Source: Clostridia bacterium
GTDB lineage: Bacteria; Bacillota; Clostridia; Oscillospirales; CAG-272
Length of the DNA: 13,620 nucleotides
NCBI GenBank assembly: GCA_017504335.1
Contig: JAFVRI010000179.1
Coordinates: 1-13,620 of the forward strand
Reading direction: 5' to 3'
Below are positions 6,911 to 12,547 of the stretch, one piece after another; the first letter of the stretch is position 1, and each line of letters starts with the position of its first letter. The translations under genes were made by a program, and so were the position numbers. The notes under the pieces are model-generated. The model did no database searches and had not been told where the DNA came from. It saw nothing but the letters and a program-made list of their open reading frames with translations.

Positions 6911-8493
6911 ACCCTTCTCCTTTTTTGGTATCGTCCGCAGTAATTGCCCGTGGGCTCGTTGTCCTCCAACACCTTTTCTCCCATCATCCACACACTCTTG
7001 ATTCCCTCATTGGGAAGGAAAGGATCAATATAGGTTCCTCCGTCCCGAATCGTATCAAAGTCAAAGAGAACAAAATCAGCATCGTACCCCTTGGTAATTC
7101 TTCCCTTCGAAGTCAATCCGTACCGTTCGGCGGGCATGGATGTGATCCTGCGGATTCCCTCTTCTCTTGAAAGGATCTTACGGTCTCGAATATAGTGTCC
7201 GAGGTATCTTGGGAAGGTTCCGAATGCTCTGGGATGAGCCGACTTGTCGCCCACAACGAAGATTCCGTCCGAGCCCACCGCACAGGTTGAGTGTACAAGA
7301 ATCTGCTCCACATTTTCCTCGCACATGGAGAATCGGCACTCCCATACATTTCCGTGATTCTTACGAAGCATCCAGATCATCCCCTCATAGGGAGAAACTC
7401 CCAGCTCCTTGCCAATATCCGCATAAGTCTTTCCAATCATCCAAGGGGTCTCATTCGCCCGTACCACAAGGAAATTTTCAAGTCCGACATAATAAATACT
7501 GTTATCCCAAGAAGGATCGTTGACCTCAAAGATCTCCCGACGGATCGCCTCTACCACGTTCGGGTCATCCAGACTCTTGGCAAACGCTTCTATTCCCTGA
7601 TCCTGAAATGCGGCAGGAATGGCACTGAGGGTCGTGGTAGATGCGGCCGTATAAGGATAGGCATCCAAGGTCACACGAAGTCCCTCGGCAATGGCCTCGT
7701 CGATCATGGAAAGTGCCTTTGTGCACCGCTCCCAGAACACACGGCCCACACATTTGAAGTGAGAAATATTGACGGCGATCTCCGCCTCTCTTGCAATGCG
7801 GATACACTCCGCCACACTATCAAAGAGTCCCATAGATTCGGACCGGGAATGGGTCACGTACATTCCGCCCTTTTCCGATGCCGTCTTAGCAAGGGCGATC
7901 AGCTCCTCGCTGTTGCTGTAAATTCCGGGAACGTAGGAAAGTCCCGTGGAATATCCCGCGCTTCCATCTTCGATCTCACGGACAAGAAGATCCTGCATAC
8001 GGGCAAGCTCTTTCCGTTCGGGAAGTCTTGCGTCGCAATCCATCACGTTTCCGCGCAACACCCCGTGACCTGTAAAATAGAGTTGGTTGGTTCCCAGCTT
8101 CATTCCGTCCAAAGTACGGACGAAATCTCCCATAGACTCAAACACAGGTCTCTCCAAGGGCAAAAGCGTAGCGTGCACGCCCTCTTTCATGTCTTTCCCG
8201 TAGGGTGAACGGGAAAACCCGCACTGACCTGCAACTTCGGTGGTAACTCCCATGCGAAGCACGTGAAGACGGGTGGGATCCTCCAAGATGGATTGATCGC
8301 TATGGCTATGGGAATCAATGAATCCCGGTGACAGACAAAGTCCGTCGGCATCCACCACCCGACGGGCCGTCAGCGCCTCGTCATCCTTTCCCACGTAGGC
8401 GATCGTTCCCCCTTCCACAGCAACCGTTCCCACAAAGGAAGGTGTGCCGCTTCCGTCATAAATTCTGGCATTTTTGATCATCAGCTCGTACAT
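6907..8493 (-). CDS. N-acyl-D-amino-acid deacylase (D-aminoacylase), amidohydrolase superfamily
   Basis: This 528-residue zinc-dependent hydrolase cleaves N-acyl-D-amino acids into a D-amino acid and a carboxylic acid in the typical family reaction. Metal-ligand candidates appear in the expected order: H62 and H64 in FIDSHSHSD, C91 in AGQCGFS, H215 in THSRSE, H245 in ISHFKC and D409 in VGSDGI. The family segment HPRAFGTFPRYLG is at about 420-431. Small beta-sandwich parts at both ends (about 1-55 and 465-528) include the closing G-Y-D-A-D-F-V-L-F motif. Residue 90 is Q where characterised D-aminoacylases have G-N-C-G. There is no signal peptide, so it is cytoplasmic. The start at 8493 is set by AAAGGA at 8507-8502; the longer ORF reaching 8688 only reads through the regulator. 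It lies 5 nt after the Lrp stop and overlaps alr by 4 nt. A related imide or dipeptide hydrolase is possible, but the Cys ligand favours deacylase. Confidence 0.88.
   Translation of the reverse strand: MYELMIKNARIYDGSGTPSFVGTVAVEGGTIAYVGKDDEALTARRVVDADGLCLSPGFIDSHSHSDQSILEDPTRLHVLRMGVTTEVAGQCGFSRSPYGKDMKEGVHATLLPLERPVFESMGDFVRTLDGMKLGTNQLYFTGHGVLRGNVMDCDARLPERKELARMQDLLVREIEDGSAGYSTGLSYVPGIYSNSEELIALAKTASEKGGMYVTHSRSESMGLFDSVAECIRIAREAEIAVNISHFKCVGRVFWERCTKALSMIDEAIAEGLRVTLDAYPYTAASTTTLSAIPAAFQDQGIEAFAKSLDDPNVVEAIRREIFEVNDPSWDNSIYYVGLENFLVVRANETPWMIGKTYADIGKELGVSPYEGMIWMLRKNHGNVWECRFSMCEENVEQILVHSTCAVGSDGIFVVGDKSAHPRAFGTFPRYLGHYIRDRKILSREEGIRRITSMPAERYGLTSKGRITKGYDADFVLFDFDTIRDGGTYIDPFLPNEGIKSVWMMGEKVLEDNEPTGNYCGRYQKRRRV
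6917..6921 (-). promoter_or_regulatory. Ribosome binding site fixing the alr start
   Basis: AGGAG on the minus strand lies 6 nt upstream of the ATG at 6910-6908 and within the last codons of the deacylase. It selects this ATG over the in-frame upstream start at 6991. Confidence 0.75.
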
Positions 8494-8498
8494 GGTCT

Positions 8499-8963
8499 TT
8501 ATCCTTTCTGTCCGTCCACATCCGGCAAAGCAGTAGGAGAAAATTTGTGCTCCATCAGGGAAAGCATGGTGTGGCTCTTCATGACGCCCTTCTGTCCCTT
8601 CAACAACAGCAGCTTGTCTTCCAGATGCTCCATGTCGGAAGCGCAGATCTTGATGATATAATCGTAATCCCCCGTCACGGCATAGCACTCCAAAATATCG
8701 GGATCCTTTTCAATACAAGCCATCAAGCTTTCCACAGCACTTCCGTATTGCAAGGTCAGGAGAATATAGGCGATAATGGGTTTTCCCACCTTTTTTTGGT
8801 CGGTCAGGATCGTATTGGAGCGGATCACACCGCTCTCCTTCAGCTTGAGGATCCGCTTGTTTACTGCGGGAATCGATAAGTTCACCGCCATGCTGATCTC
8901 AACGGTAGGTATATCCGCATTGTGCGCCAACAGTTTCAAAATTTTTTGATCGATCACATCCAT
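8499..8963 (-). CDS. Lrp/AsnC-family transcriptional regulator
   Basis: This 154-residue leucine-responsive-regulatory-protein type regulator is the first gene of the operon. An N-terminal winged helix-turn-helix (about 1-50) opens with MDVIDQKILKLL and has the recognition part LSIPAVNKRILKLKESGVI. A C-terminal RAM ligand-binding and oligomerisation domain (about 64-140) contains the hallmark VTGDYDYIIKI with G98-D99-Y100-D101. The length is usual. These proteins bind amino acids and control transport or metabolism genes, often including their own. Heading a deacylase-racemase-aminotransferase operon, it is likely to sense an amino acid and regulate both this operon and the divergent EamA gene. 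The ATG at 8963 follows AAGGGGG. The last residues (DVDGQKG) are hydrophilic and unremarkable. The effector is not deducible from sequence. Confidence 0.94.
   Translation of the reverse strand: MDVIDQKILKLLAHNADIPTVEISMAVNLSIPAVNKRILKLKESGVIRSNTILTDQKKVGKPIIAYILLTLQYGSAVESLMACIEKDPDILECYAVTGDYDYIIKICASDMEHLEDKLLLLKGQKGVMKSHTMLSLMEHKFSPTALPDVDGQKG
8502..8507 (-). promoter_or_regulatory. Ribosome binding site fixing the deacylase start
   Basis: AAAGGA lies 8 nt before the ATG at 8493-8491 and just upstream of the Lrp stop codon. Together with the family-like N-terminus (MYELMIKNARIYDGSG) it rules out the 65-residue upstream extension. Confidence 0.65.
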
Positions 8964-8990
8964 TTTCTGATCCCCCTTTTCTTTTTATTG

Positions 8991-9019
8991 ATTGTACCAT
9001 GAGCAGAGCGAAACTTCAA
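8991..9019 (-). promoter_or_regulatory. Predicted sigma-A promoter of the lrp-deacylase-alr-aminotransferase operon
   Basis: On the minus strand TTGAAG (9019-9014) and TACAAT (8996-8991) have a 17-bp spacer, and TGG precedes the -10. The spacer contains one arm of an inverted repeat (8999-9013), and the -35 lies between GCGAAA and TTTCGC arms (9008-9027). Both are compatible with control by the regulator it transcribes. Confidence 0.75.
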
Positions 9020-9081
9020 CCTTTCGCAAAAAAGTCGATCAGAATTAAACTTTTTATTTATTTTTCTTTCATTTTGCTCAT
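8999..9081. promoter_or_regulatory. Candidate Lrp/AsnC operator: imperfect 15-bp inverted repeat spanning the divergent promoter region
   Basis: ATGAGCAGAGCGAAA at 8999-9013 and TTTCATTTTGCTCAT at 9067-9081 are inverted copies matching at 12 of 15 positions, with 53 bp between them. The left arm fills the spacer of the leftward promoter; the right arm ends 13 bp before the -35 of the rightward promoter, about -63 to -49 from the expected start. Binding could repress lrp and affect eamA at once. The AT-rich DNA between the arms suits bending. Binding is inferred. Confidence 0.4.
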
Positions 9082-9094
9082 TTTATAAAAAGGG

Positions 9095-9123
9095 TTGACA
9101 AGTTTCTCTTCAAATGATACAAT
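9095..9123 (+). promoter_or_regulatory. Sigma-A promoter of the eamA-SGNH pair
   Basis: TTGACA (9095-9100), a 17-bp spacer and TACAAT (9118-9123), with TGA before the -10, give a strong extended promoter. The start site is expected near 9130, followed by GAGGA (9142-9146), 6 nt before the ATG at 9153. Confidence 0.82.
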
Positions 9124-9152
9124 GGAGAGGAACTTTTTTGTGAGGATAGATT

Positions 9153-10055
9153 ATGAAAACACAGACCCGAGCAAAGCTCCTACTTGCTCTTTCCATGGCC
9201 ATTTTCGGAACGCTTGCGCCCTTTGTTCGCAACATTCCACTGACCTCGGCAGAACGTGCCCTATGGCGAGCGGTCCTTGCCATTGTACTCATTGGCGGCT
9301 TTCTGCTCGTCACCCGTCAAAGGCTCCCCCTTCGTTCCATCCAAAAAGCCCTGCCCCTGCTTCTTCTTTCGGGTATGGCAATGGGAATCAACTGGATCCT
9401 TCTTTTTGAGGCATACAACTATACCACCGTATCGGTGGCAACCCTTTCCTATTATTTTGCGCCTGTGCTGGTCACCGTTCTTTGCCCTTTGCTCTTTCGG
9501 GAACGGATGACAAAAAAGCAGCTCTTCTGCTTTCTGATGTCCACCTTGGGATTGGTTCTTGTCATTGGAGTGGGGGATCTTTCGGGATCAAACAATCACC
9601 TCATTGGTATTCTTTTTGGTTTAGGCGCTGCTGTTCTGTACGCCACCGTCATTCTCATCAATAAAAAAATAGAAGGCGTAGAGGGAATCCCCCGCACCTT
9701 CATTCAATTCATAGCTGCGGTTTTGATCCTTGTTCCCTACGTACTGATCGAGGGCGGAAACGGACTTGGAAGCATGAATACAAAGGGCTGGATCTGCCTT
9801 CTTGTCATCGGTTTTGTCCATACGGGACTGACCTACTGTATGTATTTTTCTTCCATTAAAGAAATGACGGGACAGAACATTGCGATTTTGAGCTATCTGG
9901 ATCCCCTTGTGGCGATTCTCATTTCGGTATTTGTCCTTCAGGAGGCCATTACACCCCTGCAGATCGTAGGCGGTGTCATGATCCTCGGCTTTACCCTTTA
10001 CAATGAGATCGGTTTTACGAAAAAGAAAGGAAACAATCATGAAACTAACGTTTGA
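9153..10055 (+). CDS. EamA/DMT-superfamily transporter (10 predicted membrane helices)
   Basis: This 300-residue inner-membrane protein of the drug/metabolite transporter superfamily typically exports amino acids or other small metabolites using the proton gradient. The two-fold EamA repeat is visible. Repeat one ends with TVSVATLSYYFAPVLVTVL and CPLLFRERMTKKQ (about 92-122). Repeat two ends with NIAILSYLDPLVAILISVF and VLQEAITPLQIVGG (about 242-274). Hydrophobic segments begin at about residues 8, 36, 66, 93, 123, 149, 183, 212, 242 and 270, consistent with ten helices, and the tail is charged. It is divergent from the Lrp operon and shares its control region, which makes an amino-acid substrate attractive but unproven. 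Its last 17 bp overlap the next gene. Family confidence is high; substrate and direction are unknown. Confidence 0.93.
   Translation: MKTQTRAKLLLALSMAIFGTLAPFVRNIPLTSAERALWRAVLAIVLIGGFLLVTRQRLPLRSIQKALPLLLLSGMAMGINWILLFEAYNYTTVSVATLSYYFAPVLVTVLCPLLFRERMTKKQLFCFLMSTLGLVLVIGVGDLSGSNNHLIGILFGLGAAVLYATVILINKKIEGVEGIPRTFIQFIAAVLILVPYVLIEGGNGLGSMNTKGWICLLVIGFVHTGLTYCMYFSSIKEMTGQNIAILSYLDPLVAILISVFVLQEAITPLQIVGGVMILGFTLYNEIGFTKKKGNNHETNV
10027..10031 (+). promoter_or_regulatory. Ribosome binding site fixing the SGNH hydrolase start
   Basis: AAGGA lies 7 nt before the ATG at 10039 and inside the end of the eamA coding region. It favours this ATG over the in-frame ATG at 10003, which has no clear ribosome binding site. 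Confidence 0.65.
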
Positions 10056-11004
10056 GCAGATCAAGGCAATCACCGTGGGAGCGGTTCGGATCTGGGAATC
10101 CGACGACGGCATTCGCTTTTCGAAATGTACCGAAAAGCAGGTAGCGGCATGGTACGCATTGAATGACGTGCTTGGTCAGCGAGCCGAAACTACCACGGGT
10201 ATCCGTCTTGATTTTTATACCAATTCCGAGTATTTAGAGCTTTCCGCCTTTGGCGGCAATCGCTTTGAGCTTCATATCAACGGACTGTTCGTATCTCCCC
10301 TTCCCATGCAGACCCTTTGGAACGAAGGAAAGACCGCAACCTATGACCTGACGCCCTACCGCGAGAACGGAGAATGTCGGGTGACCGTCATTTTCCCCTC
10401 CCATGCGGTAGGTGTTTTGGACGGTCTGTGTCTCTCGGACGGTGCCTATCTTCGCCGCCCCGACTATGACGTAAAGCTACTCTTTATCGGCGACTCCATC
10501 ACCCAAGGATATGATTCGGGACTTGATTCCCACTCCTATGCCTGGAGAGTCACCAAGATGCTGAATGCGGAGAGCGTCATCCACGGTGTGGGCGGTGGAA
10601 GATTCCATGCGTCTCTTTTTGACCGAATCCCTTTTGATCCCGATTACGTGATCGTTGCGTTCGGAACCAACGATTTCAACAAATACACGACCTACGACGA
10701 GCTGAGAGAACATGCACGCAGCTTCCTTTCCTTGATTGCCGAGGAATATTCCCACAAAAATCTGTATGCCGTCTCTCCCATTTGGCGGGCAAGAAGCACC
10801 ACCATGCCCATGGGTGAATTTGAAGAAGCCAGAGCGGTGATCGCCAAAGAAGCGGAGTCTCTCGGCTTTATTCACATCGACGGCATGAAGCTGGTTCCCC
10901 ACCGAACCGAATTTTATGCCGACGAATGGCTTCATCCCAACGCCGAAGGATTCAGCCACTATGCGGAGAATCTGGTCATAGAAATGGGACTTATTCACAT
11001 ATGA
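10039..11004 (+). CDS. SGNH/GDSL-family hydrolase with N-terminal beta-rich domain
   Basis: This 321-residue serine hydrolase or esterase has two parts. The first ~143 residues are beta-rich, with a W-Y-x-L and R-L-D-F-Y-T pattern, resembling the N-terminal sandwich domain of CE2-like carbohydrate esterases. The second half is an SGNH catalytic domain: block I FIGDSITQG with nucleophile S153, block II glycine near G185 in HGVGGGRF, block III FGTND with N211, and block V D295-E-W-L-H299, giving an S153/D295/H299 triad. No signal peptide or membrane segment is seen, so it should be cytoplasmic, which is unusual for an enzyme acting on polysaccharide and suggests an imported or internal ester (sugar acetyl or acyl ester). 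The start at 10039 overlaps eamA by 17 bp and implies coupling to it. The substrate is not known. Confidence 0.88.
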   Translation: MKLTFEQIKAITVGAVRIWESDDGIRFSKCTEKQVAAWYALNDVLGQRAETTTGIRLDFYTNSEYLELSAFGGNRFELHINGLFVSPLPMQTLWNEGKTATYDLTPYRENGECRVTVIFPSHAVGVLDGLCLSDGAYLRRPDYDVKLLFIGDSITQGYDSGLDSHSYAWRVTKMLNAESVIHGVGGGRFHASLFDRIPFDPDYVIVAFGTNDFNKYTTYDELREHARSFLSLIAEEYSHKNLYAVSPIWRARSTTMPMGEFEEARAVIAKEAESLGFIHIDGMKLVPHRTEFYADEWLHPNAEGFSHYAENLVIEMGLIHI

Positions 11005-11005
11005 C

Positions 11006-11039
11006 AAAAACACCGTACAGAAATCTGTACGGTGTTTTT
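11006..11039. terminator. Bidirectional rho-independent terminator after the SGNH gene and nrnA
   Basis: The arms CACCGTACAG (11011-11020) and CTGTACGGTG (11025-11034) enclose an AAAT loop. Five As precede and a run of Ts follows the stem, so it functions in both directions. It starts 2 nt after the SGNH stop and abuts the nrnA stop at 11042-11040. Confidence 0.9.
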
Positions 11040-12038
11040 TTATAAAAGTACCTCTTTGATTGCCGCAAGGAGCTTTTCCTCGGCTTCATAGACATCCTTG
11101 GCTTCTAAGCTGCACCCCGCCGCACGAACGTGTCCACCGCCGCCGAAGCGAGCGCAGATCGCTGCTACGTCCACCTGCGAATTGGATCGCATGGATACAC
11201 GGAAGAAGCCCTCGTCCTCGGGCTGACGCACCGAGAATGCCACCTCCACACCTCCAATGGAGCGAGGAATGTCAATGATGGTTTCCAAATTTTCGTCCGC
11301 TAAGGACAGATTGAATTTCGAAGTATAGGGGAAGGTCACCGAAGCAACTCTGCCACCCTCATATAGACGCAACCGCTTTGCCGCCTCTCCCTCCGCACGC
11401 ACCTGCTTTTCGGTCTTAGACTCAAACAGGCGGCGGTTGATATCGGTCTGCTCTGCTCCCTGCTCCAAAAGCTCTGCCGCCGTCCGAAGGGTGCGGGGGG
11501 TCGTGTTAGCATAGCGGAAGCAACCCGTGTCCGAGCAGATCGCCGCATAGCATCCGTTGATCACACGGGGCGGAAGATGAGGGATTTTTCCCGTTTCCAA
11601 CAAATACAGCGCGATCTCATAAAGGATCTCTCCCGTGGCGGATGCCTCGGGGTCAATATAATAATCGGCATACACCGTACCGTTTCCGTGGTGATCGATC
11701 ATCATGTCGATCCGTTTGCGCAAACGGTCAAAGAGCGAGCCAAGCTGTCCGGGAGATGCCGAATCCACGCTGATCACTCGTTCGTGATCCAGACCCATAT
11801 CCTCATCTAAAAGAATACTTCCCTGCACACCGTCGGTCAAAAATCGCAACCGCTCGGGCACTTCATCCGCAGAAGCGCAAACCGCGGGAATATTCATCAT
11901 CCGCAAAATCTCCCGCAATGCAAAGGCAGAGCCTACCGCGTCGGCATCGGGTCTTGCGTGAAAGACGATCAGGGTCTTTTTGTTCTCACACAGCTTTTCA
12001 CAAACCTCTTGTACAGTCAAGGAGCGAAATCCGGTCAT
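11040..12038 (-). CDS. nrnA: DHH-family nanoRNase / pAp phosphatase NrnA
   Basis: This 332-residue cytoplasmic DHH/DHHA1 phosphoesterase belongs to the NrnA group. These enzymes degrade 2- to 5-nt RNA and also dephosphorylate 3'-phosphoadenosine 5'-phosphate. The manganese-site motifs are intact: H27-A-R-P-D31-A-D33 (HxxPDxD), D92 in VISVDSA, D115-H116-H117 in MIDHHGNG, and D170 in CSDTG. The C-terminal DHHA1 domain has FGGGGHVRAAG at 298-308, which binds the substrate. Length and motif order match. The ATG at 12038 overlaps the rbfA stop (ATGA), with GGAGAG 8 nt upstream, so translation is coupled. Following rbfA is the normal Firmicutes order, but truB, which usually comes next, is absent; a terminator follows instead. 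Confidence 0.94.
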   Translation of the reverse strand: MTGFRSLTVQEVCEKLCENKKTLIVFHARPDADAVGSAFALREILRMMNIPAVCASADEVPERLRFLTDGVQGSILLDEDMGLDHERVISVDSASPGQLGSLFDRLRKRIDMMIDHHGNGTVYADYYIDPEASATGEILYEIALYLLETGKIPHLPPRVINGCYAAICSDTGCFRYANTTPRTLRTAAELLEQGAEQTDINRRLFESKTEKQVRAEGEAAKRLRLYEGGRVASVTFPYTSKFNLSLADENLETIIDIPRSIGGVEVAFSVRQPEDEGFFRVSMRSNSQVDVAAICARFGGGGHVRAAGCSLEAKDVYEAEEKLLAAIKEVLL

Positions 12039-12424
12039 ACGTTCGTCTCTCCATTCTCCCCATTCTCGTCCTCCGGATCCTCTTCGGAGATCTCGATGCT
12101 GTTGAGCAGCTTGGAAATGTGCGCCCCGTGGGCAATGGAATGATCCTCAATGAAGGTCAGCTCGGGTGTCATGCGCAGATTGAGTCTCTGCGCAATCTGG
12201 CGACGGATATAGCCTGCCGAGGACTTAAGCCCTGCTGCAACCTCCTTTTTATCGCCCATCATTGCGGAGTAATATACTTTTGCAAACTTGAGATCGGGAG
12301 TCACATCCACAGCGGTGACACTGATAAACGCATCCTTTACGCGGGGATCCTTCACCTCACGTAGCACCATTGCCAGCTCCTTCTGCATCTCATCGTTGAT
12401 TCTTCCTCTTCTGTAATTCGCCAT
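12035..12424 (-). CDS. rbfA: 30S ribosome-binding factor RbfA
   Basis: RbfA binds the free 30S subunit and aids late maturation of 16S rRNA and cold adaptation. The 129-residue protein has the KH-like family sequence: RRGRINDEMQKELAMVLREV at about 5-24, KDPRV, VTPDLKFAKVYYS, and GYIRRQIAQRLNLRMTPELT followed by FIEDHSI. The C-terminal tail after residue 110 is very acidic and likely disordered. The start MANYRRGRI is chosen because GAGGA precedes it and family members begin this way; a TTG start at 12487 would add 21 residues read from promoter DNA. It overlaps nrnA by 4 nt. The usual upstream neighbours nusA and infB are not here, and the gene has its own promoter. Confidence 0.95.
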   Translation of the reverse strand: MANYRRGRINDEMQKELAMVLREVKDPRVKDAFISVTAVDVTPDLKFAKVYYSAMMGDKKEVAAGLKSSAGYIRRQIAQRLNLRMTPELTFIEDHSIAHGAHISKLLNSIEISEEDPEDENGENGETNV

Positions 12425-12428
12425 ACAA

Positions 12429-12433
12429 TCCTC
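12429..12433 (-). promoter_or_regulatory. Ribosome binding site fixing the rbfA start
   Basis: GAGGA is 4 nt before the ATG at 12424-12422 in the leader GTGAGGATTGT. It supports the MANYRRGRI start over the upstream TTG. Confidence 0.65.
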
Positions 12434-12458
12434 ACAAATAAAAATTTCATACAAGGTT

Positions 12459-12487
12459 ATTATATCACGAAGCCTCCGAAAAATCAA
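12459..12487 (-). promoter_or_regulatory. Predicted sigma-A promoter of rbfA-nrnA
   Basis: On the minus strand TTGATT (12487-12482) and TATAAT (12464-12459) are 17 bp apart, with TGA before the -10. The leader to the rbfA ATG is about 28 nt. The promoter lies between the upstream transporter's terminator and rbfA, so rbfA-nrnA is an independent transcription unit. Confidence 0.8.
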
Positions 12488-12512
12488 TAGAAATCCGAAA
12501 GTTTCAAAATCA

Positions 12513-12544
12513 AAAAGATCCCTCTCCGCAGAGAGGGATCTTTT
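12513..12544 (-). terminator. Rho-independent terminator of the AAE-family transporter gene
   Basis: A 10-bp GATCCCTCTC / GAGAGGGATC stem with a 4-nt loop is extended by A/T pairs. On the minus strand it ends in five Ts, then GATTTT. It lies directly downstream of the transporter stop (12550-12548) and upstream of the rbfA promoter. Confidence 0.88.
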
Positions 12545-12547
12545 GAT

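Noticed and set aside
6911..6991. Upstream in-frame start extending alanine racemase by 27 residues
   Set aside because: The extension lies inside the deacylase gene, looks unlike alanine racemases, and the internal ATG has a good AGGAG.
7291..8208. Open frame of about 305 codons on the plus strand opposite the deacylase
   Set aside because: Antisense to a clear amidohydrolase, with no convincing ribosome binding site or family motif; a by-product of codon bias.
8494..8688. Upstream in-frame start extending the deacylase by 65 residues
   Set aside because: It overlaps the conserved RAM domain of the Lrp gene in another frame, and the ATG at 8493 has its own ribosome binding site and family-like N-terminus.
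12425..12487. Upstream TTG start adding 21 residues to RbfA
   Set aside because: The TTG is itself the start of the -35 hexamer, so it would not be in the transcript; MANYRRGRI is the normal family start.
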